Below, piece by piece: positions 1-5,256 of a stretch of DNA of 7,618 nucleotides (position 1 is the first letter of the stretch; the number at the start of each line of letters is the position of its first letter). Both the position numbers and the translations under genes were made by a program. The stretch is from Candidatus Zixiibacteriota bacterium (GTDB lineage Bacteria; Zixibacteria; MSB-5A5; CAIYYT01). Where the stretch lies: the NCBI GenBank assembly GCA_026397575.1, contig JAPLUP010000066.1, positions 1 through 7,618 on the forward strand, read 5' to 3'. The notes under the pieces are model-generated. The model saw only the letters and a list, made by a program, of their open reading frames with translations. It had not been told where the DNA came from and did no database searches.

Positions 1-371
1 CGCTTGGACTTGACGACCTCCCCTTGCTTAATCAGCGTGTCAACGATCTCCTCGGCTTTGGCGCGTGTGATTTCGAAGACGCCGATTGAAGCCAGAATGG
101 TCTTCTTCAGGATTTCCATATTGAACTCTCCTCCGAGGGCGATAAACCCCCGCAATGTCTCTTGCACAGATCTTCTATTTCCGTATCGACCGATGTCGTC
201 CAAAAATACTTGCCCCAGTACAGGCACTGTCATGTCGCATCCCGTACGGCTATCGACGATGCGAAACTCCACGTCATCGCGCACATACGCGCGCAACGCT
301 TCCGAAGTCACGAAACTACTGACGTCCGCGTCATACAGCAGTCGATTGGGATAGCGTTTGATGACTTTCAT
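1..371 (-). CDS. Polyhydroxyalkanoate synthesis regulator, PhaR-type DNA-binding domain plus phasin-like segment (partial)
   Basis: This minus-strand gene begins at ATG 371 and runs off the left edge, so about 123 N-terminal residues are visible. Residues 1-60 match the PHA accumulation regulator DNA-binding domain: the opening IKRYPNRLLYD is its hallmark, followed by a FRIVDSRTG-like strand. After a GGE turn (residues 80-82) comes a phasin-like helical segment, MEILKKTILASIGVFEITRA, then KAEEIVDTLIKQGE, as in PhaF/PhaI-type granule proteins. The family controls storage-granule proteins and binds DNA or granule surfaces. The start is fixed by an in-frame TAA three codons upstream; TAAGG four bases before the ATG is a modest ribosome site. 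The joined architecture is known in this family. An in-frame ATG at 119 with a very good ribosome site could give a second, shorter phasin-only product. Function is inferred from family resemblance; the C-terminus is not visible. Confidence 0.8.
   Translation of the reverse strand, partial: MKVIKRYPNRLLYDADVSSFVTSEALRAYVRDDVEFRIVDSRTGCDMTVPVLGQVFLDDIGRYGNRRSVQETLRGFIALGGEFNMEILKKTILASIGVFEITRAKAEEIVDTLIKQGEVVKSK
126..134 (-). promoter_or_regulatory. Strong internal ribosome binding site before in-frame ATG 119
   Basis: The minus strand reads GGAGGAGAG six bases before an in-frame ATG (119-117), at the junction between the DNA-binding and phasin-like segments. It is clearly stronger than the site at the full-length start (TAAGG at 371). 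It could allow internal initiation of a separate phasin-like protein. The same bases encode a Gly-Gly-Glu turn common in the family, so the match may be incidental. Confidence 0.4.
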
Positions 372-416
372 GGCGCCTTAAGATAGAAATTCCGCCTCCA
401 CAGAAATACCCAGTTG

Positions 417-444
417 AATATAGTGCACCGCACAAATTATGCAA
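417..444 (-). promoter_or_regulatory. Candidate sigma-70 promoter of the PhaR-like gene
   Basis: Read on the minus strand, a -35 box TTGCAT (444-439) and a -10 box TATATT (422-417) are separated by 16 bases. This places a start site near 410 and a leader of about 40 bases before ATG 371. The spacer contains the dyad GTGC-ACC-GCAC (423-433), overlapping the promoter, and several TGC triplets. PhaR proteins are known to repress their own genes by binding TGC-rich sites, so this could be an autoregulatory operator. The boxes are seen directly; the function is inferred. Confidence 0.45.
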
Positions 445-508
445 GGAAAAAATTAGAGATGACCGCCACCATAACAGTCATCCCCACAGCAACCTACTAG
501 GTATATGA

Positions 509-898
509 CTATACCTTAGTAAAACTAAGGAGCACGATGTTCACAATTTCCAGAAGGCGTTCGCAGACAAAGGGTTTCTTGATAAACATGTCACCACCCG
601 ACTTGAATCCCCGGCCCTGGTCATCCGCCGTGTCTTTGCCGGTCAGAAAGATCACCGGGATATTCTCGGTCGCCGGTTCTTTCTTAAGCTCGTTGCAAAT
701 CTCATAGCCGTCCATTTGCGGCATCATGATATCCAGAAAAACCATGTCTGGCTTGAATGTTCTGGCACGCTCCAGCCCCATGACAGCCGAATTTTCAGCG
801 ACAACAGTGTGTCCGGCGTTGCTGAGAAACGCTTCTAAGATATCGGTGATCTCCTTTTCATCGTCAACCACCAGTATTTTTGCTTTCTTTTGCGCCAT
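509..898 (-). CDS. Single-domain response regulator (CheY-like receiver)
   Basis: This 129-residue protein is a receiver domain with no output domain. Visible key residues are the acidic pair D12-D13 in ILVVDDE, the phosphoacceptor D56 in VFLDIMMPQMDG, T86 in FLTGKD and K108 in FIKKPF, so the phosphorylation site is complete. Such proteins act in the cytoplasm, taking phosphate from a histidine kinase and acting by protein contact. No kinase adjoins it on the same strand; the nearest is the divergent kinase starting at 1880, and pairing with it is only a possibility. The start at ATG 898 lies next to the conserved first strand; the AGG about seven bases upstream is weak. The last codons overlap a perfect hairpin (514-530). 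The stop is TAG. The family call is secure; the partner is unknown. Confidence 0.93.
   Translation of the reverse strand: MAQKKAKILVVDDEKEITDILEAFLSNAGHTVVAENSAVMGLERARTFKPDMVFLDIMMPQMDGYEICNELKKEPATENIPVIFLTGKDTADDQGRGFKSGGDMFIKKPFVCERLLEIVNIVLLSFTKV
514..530 (-). terminator. Hairpin at the 3' end of the response regulator gene
   Basis: A perfect six-base stem CCTTAG/CTAAGG with a five-base loop (520-524) sits inside the last codons of the receiver gene, just before its TAG at 511-509. No run of T follows on the minus strand, so it is not a classical intrinsic terminator. It may instead protect the mRNA 3' end. The stem is seen directly; any role is a guess. Confidence 0.25.
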
Positions 899-1011
899 GC
901 TAAACCTGTCCCATAGCCAAATACTCTATTTAGGTATCGACAGCAGGCTGTTCGTTCTTTAGCGCAGTCTCCTTTTTCGGAAAGCGTTCTGTAGGGTGTG
1001 GCAATCGCGAT

Positions 1012-1800
1012 TTAGCAGCAGTAGGAATCGTTCCGCCGATCGCCCAGCAGATCATTGTGGGGGGTTACGGTCTTGTCTCGCGCGACGGCTGGGTCAAGAT
1101 CAAGCAGCACCAGCTTTTCGCTAGTCCCATCAGAGCCGGCAAGCACTTCTCCTCGGGGGCCTACGACCTGACTCCTCCCCGTAAACGCGAGCGTCTCACC
1201 CCCTTGCCGTTCCATTCCGGTACGGTTACAGGTGATCGCGAAAACACGGTTCTCCAGACAACGGGTGATCATGGCGTCCTGACAATAGGGGAGGACCAAG
1301 TTCGAGGGATGGCAGATGATATCTGCGCCTCGCAGCATCAATGTGCGCGCCGACTCGGGGAATAGCCAATCGAAACAGATCATGATGCCGATTCTGGCGC
1401 CACGGAACTCAAATACGCGAAATCCGGTGTCGCCCGGATCAAACCAGTGCTTCTCCAAATTGAAAAGATGAGTCTTGCGATAGAGGTATGCTGTGCCATC
1501 GGGGCAGGCCAGCGCTGCCGAGTTGTAGACTTTGTCACTGGCACGCTCGGCAAATCCGAACACAATGGCGCCATCATGCTGTCGAGCCACGTTGCGGAAG
1601 AACTCGAAAGTCTCGCCGGTGGCGAACTCCTCTGCTAACTCGCCCGTTTTGGCTCGCGAGGGCATGAAGTATCCCGTCAACGCTAACTCCGGCAACACCA
1701 GCAAATCGAAGTGATCACCGCCGATCAGGGACAGAATCTTCTTCTGATTAGCTTCTTTATCGCCGAAGACGACGTCGTACTGTAGAAATCCGGTTCGCAT
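1012..1800 (-). CDS. Carbon-nitrogen hydrolase (nitrilase superfamily amidase)
   Basis: This gene encodes a 262-residue nitrilase-superfamily enzyme that would hydrolyse a non-peptide C-N bond in an amide, carbamoyl compound or nitrile, probably in the cytoplasm. The catalytic triad is intact: E38 in LPELALTGY, K109 in YRKTHLF and C142 in MICFDWLFPE. The later motifs GRSQVVGPRGEVL and TPHNDLLGDRR are also typical. The length fits a single-domain member. I chose ATG 1800 because MRTGFLQYDVVFGDKEAN aligns with the usual first strand; an ATG at 1821 would add seven residues and overlap the divergent open frame. Neither start has a good ribosome site. The C-terminus ends in Tyr-Cys-Cys, which I cannot explain. 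The substrate cannot be named; omega-amidase-like, ureidopropionase-like or other branches all remain possible. The stop is TAA. Confidence 0.92.
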   Translation of the reverse strand: MRTGFLQYDVVFGDKEANQKKILSLIGGDHFDLLVLPELALTGYFMPSRAKTGELAEEFATGETFEFFRNVARQHDGAIVFGFAERASDKVYNSAALACPDGTAYLYRKTHLFNLEKHWFDPGDTGFRVFEFRGARIGIMICFDWLFPESARTLMLRGADIICHPSNLVLPYCQDAMITRCLENRVFAITCNRTGMERQGGETLAFTGRSQVVGPRGEVLAGSDGTSEKLVLLDLDPAVARDKTVTPHNDLLGDRRNDSYCC

Positions 1801-1879
1801 TTTAAGTAGGCACTTTCGCATGGGAAGCTATATCATTCGGTTTGATGCTGCAACCGGAAATGGAGAGATCGACCTGGCA
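1801..1879. promoter_or_regulatory. Divergent intergenic region between the hydrolase and the kinase
   Basis: These 79 bases separate the preferred starts of two divergent genes and must hold at least one promoter, unless the genes are transcribed from farther away. A TATCAT at 1831-1836 could be a plus-strand -10 box, but I see no convincing -35. The CATG at 1819-1822 gives an ATG on each strand, so the longest versions of the two genes would overlap by two bases; I take the inner starts instead. Confidence 0.3.
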
Positions 1880-3832
1880 ATGATCCGCCGACGCGCCATT
1901 CTTGCTTTGACAATTCTTTTCGGCGGGATCATCCTGATCCTCGCGTATAGCGGTATCGAATCAAGCCGGAAGAACATGCTCAGACTGCTGCGTCAAGAAG
2001 GCGAGTCGTTGATGCAGGCATTGGTGACTTCCGCACGCAATAATTTGGCATCATCAACCATCGTCGAGGAAGCCGCCACCGAGCGGTTGGTCGACATCTC
2101 CACACTCCTTGGCGCCCTGCTGAACGGAAGTGCCACTGGTATTGACGCTCTTGGCGACTGGCAGAAACGGTATCGACTGGAACGGATTGATTTGGTCGAC
2201 GGCTCTTGCCGAATTTCTGCCTCTTCGGTTCGCGAATCCGTGGGCGATACGGTTTCCGGTGATCCGGACATGCTGGCCGTTCTCGATTCAGTGCTACTGG
2301 AAAGCCGATCGCTGGCAGTCGCCCGGCCGATGCCGTCGGCGCTGCCGCAGGATGATTACACTTATCTGGCTTTGCGTACTAAGCGTGGCGTGATGCTGCT
2401 GTCAGCAAAGGTAAAGAAACTGACCGACTATCAGGAATGGCTCGGCATCGGCTTCGTGCTTCGCCAACTCGGCGATCAGCCGGGTATCGATTACGTTGTG
2501 CTCCAGTCTTCGAGTGGCATCGTGCTGGCATCGCGCAGTATCCAGCAAATGGTGGCAGTAGAGGCGGATTCCTTCCTTGCCGATGCTCTGGAGAGCGAGC
2601 AGACAACCAGTCGCATCTACAACTTTGAAGGCAGGCGTCTGCTCGAAGTCGTGCGCGCATTCAAATCTGATGTCTTGCCCTCCGGTCTCCTTCGTCTTGG
2701 CATGTCACTTGATGTCTATGATCAACTCTACGCCGGCTCTCTCAAGCAGCTTGCCATTCTCTCTCTCGTTCTTTTTGTCCTCGGCATCGTCGGCAGCTAC
2801 GCAGCTACTTCTTTCAAAAGGCTTCAGGTCGCGGAAGTGAACCTGGAGCAACTGCAGTCTGTCACCGATGAGATCGTGCAATCTCTCGAGGCCGGTGTTG
2901 TCGCCGTCAATCGCGAAGGCATGATTACGATCTTCAATCCGCAAGCCGAGCGGCTCTTCGCCAAATCCGCTGCGGCAATCATGAACCAACCCTACCGCAG
3001 CATATTCGCCGATGACTTGCTGTCACTAGGCAAGATCGAATCACGCTCCCAACAAGCGCACCGAGGGGAAGTAAGATACTCGTCAACTCCCACGCAATTG
3101 CGACATCTCCTGGTCTCATCCGTGCCAATCTGTGGCAAAGACAACACGTATTCCGGCGCCGTCGCATTGGTCTATGATTTAACCGAGATCAAGCAACTTG
3201 AGGAAAACGCCCGTGCGGCGGAACGGCTGACTGAGTTGGGGAGTCTCGCGGCGGGCGTAGCTCATGAGATACGCAATCCTCTTAACGCCATTTCGATCGC
3301 TACCCAACGACTCCGCTCGGAATTCGAACCGAACACCAACGCCGCCGAGTATCAGTCGTTTCTTAGGACAATTGCCGAAGAAATCGATCGACTGAATACC
3401 ATCATCAAGGATTTCCTTTCCTTGGCGCGCAGCGGCCACATCGAGAAAGTTTTAGTTGATTTGCAGGGCTATTTTGATGACATAGTTACCTTGGCGCGGT
3501 TGGAGTCGGAAAAGCAGCACATCGCAATCGCAGTGGACATCGAACCGGGACTGACGGCGGTACGTCTCGACAGACAGGAAATGAAGAAGGTGTTTCTCAA
3601 TTTGATAAAGAATGCCGTGCAGGCAATCGATACGCACGGGACAATCGGAATTACTGCATGGAAGCAGTCTTCCGGCCAAGTCGCCATCGACATCAGCAAT
3701 TCCGGTCAGCCGATCACTCCTGATGTCCGCGATAGAATCTGGCAGCCGTATTTCACCACCAGAAAAGATGGCACCGGATTGGGACTGGCAATTTGCCGTC
3801 GGATCATCGCCGATCACGGCGGAACGATTTAG
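1880..3832 (+). CDS. Membrane sensor histidine kinase, ZraS/NtrB-like, truncated by an in-frame amber codon
   Basis: This 650-residue kinase has a first membrane helix (about 6-25, after MIRRR), a sensor region of about 265 residues outside the membrane, a second helix (about 291-309), a PAS domain (about 322-435), HisKA with H462 in AAGVAHEIRNPLNA, and a HATPase domain with N578 in NLIKNAVQAI and the G2 box GTGLGLAI. The G1 box is the variant NSGQPI. I prefer ATG 1880 because it directly precedes the membrane helix and follows GGAGAG by 12 bases; ATG 1820 would add 20 residues. TAG at 3830-3832 stops the protein right after HGGTI. The same frame continues for 13 codons, ending in GKPTTFRIVV, the expected last strand, before TAG at 3872. 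The ancestral gene therefore almost certainly ended at 3874. Truncation, a sequencing error and readthrough are all possible. The sensor domain and cognate regulator are unidentified. Confidence 0.9.
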   Translation: MIRRRAILALTILFGGIILILAYSGIESSRKNMLRLLRQEGESLMQALVTSARNNLASSTIVEEAATERLVDISTLLGALLNGSATGIDALGDWQKRYRLERIDLVDGSCRISASSVRESVGDTVSGDPDMLAVLDSVLLESRSLAVARPMPSALPQDDYTYLALRTKRGVMLLSAKVKKLTDYQEWLGIGFVLRQLGDQPGIDYVVLQSSSGIVLASRSIQQMVAVEADSFLADALESEQTTSRIYNFEGRRLLEVVRAFKSDVLPSGLLRLGMSLDVYDQLYAGSLKQLAILSLVLFVLGIVGSYAATSFKRLQVAEVNLEQLQSVTDEIVQSLEAGVVAVNREGMITIFNPQAERLFAKSAAAIMNQPYRSIFADDLLSLGKIESRSQQAHRGEVRYSSTPTQLRHLLVSSVPICGKDNTYSGAVALVYDLTEIKQLEENARAAERLTELGSLAAGVAHEIRNPLNAISIATQRLRSEFEPNTNAAEYQSFLRTIAEEIDRLNTIIKDFLSLARSGHIEKVLVDLQGYFDDIVTLARLESEKQHIAIAVDIEPGLTAVRLDRQEMKKVFLNLIKNAVQAIDTHGTIGITAWKQSSGQVAIDISNSGQPITPDVRDRIWQPYFTTRKDGTGLGLAICRRIIADHGGTI

Positions 3833-3874
3833 CTATTGGAAGGCAAACCGACCACATTCAGGATCGTGGTATAG
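3833..3874 (+). other. Orphaned last 13 codons of the histidine kinase
   Basis: After the amber codon, the kinase frame continues with LLEGKPTTFRIVV and a second TAG. This matches the final beta-hairpin of HATPase domains, which normally follows GG-T-I and ends in a G-TTF-I pattern. It stops 11 bases before the next gene, as expected for an operon junction. The segment is seen directly; its ancestry as part of the kinase is a strong inference. Confidence 0.75.
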
Positions 3875-3885
3875 AAGAGGTCAGG

Positions 3886-4287
3886 ATGATTACCAAGTTA
3901 TGGCAACTTAAGGGCGTGTTCGTAATCATTGGTCTGTTCATCGCCTTTGCGGCGTGTGTAAGAGAGAAAGACCCTAATCTCGAGCGGGATCAAATCAAGA
4001 CAACACTGGGTGCGATTACCACGGCAATCAACGACAAGAACCTTCAGACACTGAACAGTTTCTACATCCAGCCGGTACCGGCCGCCAAAGGGCCGAATGC
4101 TCTGCTGGCGGCGGTCGCCGCCAAAACCGATTCGACCTTCAATATGCACGGAAGGAAATTCTCGATCGACGGCAAAAACGCCACCGTGCGTTTCGCCTTC
4201 TCTCCCGATCCCGATGACACAGTGTATTCTTATCTCTACCTGACAAACAAGGGCGGTTGGAAAATTTCCAACTTCGACATCAAGTAG
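3886..4287 (+). CDS. Small predicted lipoprotein of unknown function
   Basis: This gene encodes 133 residues. A hydrophobic signal (about residues 9-23) ends in FAAC, with C24 as the likely lipidated cysteine, so the protein is probably anchored in a membrane on the outside of the cytoplasm. The mature part starts with a helix (DQIKTTLGAITTAINDKNLQTL) and ends in beta strands (KGGWKISNFDI), a pattern like NTF2/SnoaL-type folds; that fold is only a suggestion. I chose ATG 3886 because AGAAGAGG lies five bases upstream and the signal peptide begins at once. The frame stays open back to 3793, but that part overlaps the kinase in another frame. It follows the kinase closely and is likely co-transcribed with it, possibly supplying an envelope component for its sensing. 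The 3' end overlaps the opposing gene by eight bases. Confidence 0.82.
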   Translation: MITKLWQLKGVFVIIGLFIAFAACVREKDPNLERDQIKTTLGAITTAINDKNLQTLNSFYIQPVPAAKGPNALLAAVAAKTDSTFNMHGRKFSIDGKNATVRFAFSPDPDDTVYSYLYLTNKGGWKISNFDIK

Positions 4288-4669
4288 CAGCACCTAAGGC
4301 GCGCTGAATCTTAGCTTCTTTCTCGGTCAGCATCTTCAGCAAGAACCTGCGGAAGGGAGCGAAATGGCACTCCTGTTGGCATTCGGTGAGGTCTTGGATA
4401 TTGACACAGCGCCCTTCGCAGCCCGGTCCCAGTCTCAGCACTTTTTCTGGAATCGGCTCGGTGATGAACTGCTTAAAGCTTTCTACATCTACCATAATGC
4501 TGGTTCCACAACCCGTAGTTTCATGCCGAAAGTAGTAGTAGTGCGTGCCCAGGCCGCCGTCTTCCAGAAAGGCGGTGCCGATCGGCCAGACCTCGGGACC
4601 ATCCACCATCTGTTTAGCAGTCATGCTCATCTGGCAGCAAGTGCACTTCTTTACGATTTCGTCGGTCAT
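4280..4669 (-). CDS. Cysteine-rich protein of unknown function
   Basis: I do not recognise this 129-residue protein. It has eight cysteines: a C-T-C-C cluster at 9-12, C54 in TTGCGTS, and a twin C-x3-C arrangement at C84/C88 and C97/C101. A HYYYFRH stretch adds histidines near residue 43. No signal peptide or membrane segment is visible, so it is probably cytoplasmic, where such clustering suggests metal or iron-sulfur binding, or redox chemistry. The C-terminal part (PFRRFLLKMLTEKEAKIQRA) looks helical and basic. The start at ATG 4669 is supported by AAGGGGAGAG just upstream. It overlaps the end of the lipoprotein gene on the other strand by eight bases. A 29-codon frame upstream ends in TGA overlapping this ATG. 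The gene is real by its ribosome site and biased composition; the function is open. Confidence 0.78.
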   Translation of the reverse strand: MTDEIVKKCTCCQMSMTAKQMVDGPEVWPIGTAFLEDGGLGTHYYYFRHETTGCGTSIMVDVESFKQFITEPIPEKVLRLGPGCEGRCVNIQDLTECQQECHFAPFRRFLLKMLTEKEAKIQRALGAAT

Positions 4670-4755
4670 AACTCTCCCCTTAGTTCAAGATTCGATTCAC
4701 TCGCACCGGCTAATCCCCCGTCGGGCACCACTCTCTCAAGAAAAGCAGCGTTCAT
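4666..4755 (-). CDS. Possible 29-residue leader ORF coupled to the cysteine-rich gene
   Basis: A minus-strand frame starts at ATG 4755, seven bases after AAGGGGG (4769-4763), encodes 29 residues beginning MNAAFLERVV, and ends with TGA at 4668-4666. Its stop overlaps the start of the cysteine-rich gene as ATGA, the classical layout for translational coupling. It contains several codons less common in the neighbouring genes (AGA, AGG, CTA, TTA), which argues either for a regulatory leader or for chance. I have no homology for it. Confidence 0.3.
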   Translation of the reverse strand: MNAAFLERVVPDGGLAGASESNLELRGEL

Positions 4756-4891
4756 ACTTCAGCCCCCTTCGGTTTTATGCCACGCCCACACTATTACATA
4801 TTATCGACCGCTGCTGTTGGTAATGTGAGTGCAAAAAATGCGCTCGGTAGCGAAGGGTGATATCTCAAGAAGAAGCCGGCGCTTGACAGCG
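4756..4891. other. Non-coding gap between the Smr gene and the leader/cysteine-rich genes
   Basis: I see no convincing gene here. On the minus strand, GATAAT and TATGTAAT-like sequences near 4793-4808 could be -10 boxes for the cysteine-rich gene, but no -35 at acceptable spacing is visible. A short GC hairpin lies at 4879-4892, at the end of the Smr gene. Confidence 0.4.
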
Positions 4892-4892
4892 C
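4879..4892 (-). terminator. Weak hairpin at the end of the Smr gene
   Basis: The stem GCGCT/AGCGC with a four-base loop (4884-4887) lies immediately after the TAG of the Smr gene. On the minus strand it is followed by a CT-rich stretch (CGGCTTCTTCTTG), not by a clean T run, so termination here would be inefficient at best. Confidence 0.25.
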
Positions 4893-5179
4893 TAAGGCCT
4901 GCGCCGCAGCGTCACCAGCGTCGCCCCCCAGGACGATCCGGACTGACTGTCCAGTTTGAATGACACGACTTGCTCATTGCGTTCCAGCAACGCGTGAACA
5001 GTTCGCCGCAAGTTCCCGATCCCTTTGCCATGAATAATCCTAATCTCGGTAATCCCACGATCAAGACATGCTTCGATATACTCCGGCACCAACACCTTCA
5101 CGTCCTTGGGGGAGAAATGGTGCAAGTCCAGTATCCCGTCAATAGGATACTCCACTGATTCATCATGTTCATCCTGCAT
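4892..5179 (-). CDS. Stand-alone Smr-domain protein
   Basis: This 95-residue protein is almost entirely an Smr domain, the module found at the C-terminus of MutS2. Visible marks are LDLH at 17-20 (here LDLHHF rather than the usual LDLHG), RIIHGKGIGNLRRTVHALL at about 47-65 with the HGKG motif, and a closing GATLVTLR strand. Smr domains bind or cut branched DNA or RNA; stand-alone members are known and their targets are often unclear. The first 13 residues are acidic and probably flexible. I chose ATG 5179; a TTG at 5188 would add three residues and is preceded at once by an in-frame TAG. Neither start has a good ribosome site. It lies 77 bases downstream of the Lon gene on the same strand and may share its transcript. 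Confidence 0.88.
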   Translation of the reverse strand: MQDEHDESVEYPIDGILDLHHFSPKDVKVLVPEYIEACLDRGITEIRIIHGKGIGNLRRTVHALLERNEQVVSFKLDSQSGSSWGATLVTLRRRP

Positions 5180-5256
5180 CGAGTGCAACTAATGAGGAAA
5201 GCAGAATTGTGCCAACAGAAATTCGCGCCATATTCCGTATTCTTCCGAGCCTGTTA

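Noticed and set aside
919..931. Inverted repeat AAATA-CTC-TATTT upstream of the response regulator
   Set aside because: Only five A/T-rich base pairs; too short and too likely by chance to call an operator.
1820..1879. Kinase start at ATG 1820
   Set aside because: It would overlap the divergent hydrolase frame, lacks a ribosome site, and places 20 unremarkable residues before the membrane helix.
3830..3832. Pyrrolysine or genome-wide TAG recoding at the kinase amber codon
   Set aside because: Four neighbouring genes end with TAG at sensible family lengths, and the enclosing gene is not of a methylamine methyltransferase type.
3793..3885. Longer N-terminus for the lipoprotein gene
   Set aside because: It would overlap the kinase in another frame and bury the signal peptide; ATG 3886 has a good ribosome site and starts the signal peptide directly.
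4364..4828. Plus-strand open frame across the cysteine-rich gene and the gap
   Set aside because: Low-complexity composition, no family resemblance, and antisense to a gene with a good ribosome site.
5201..5214. Sigma-54-like sequence TGGCACAATTCTGC on the minus strand upstream of the Smr gene
   Set aside because: The distance between the GG and GC elements is one base short of the strict sigma-54 spacing.
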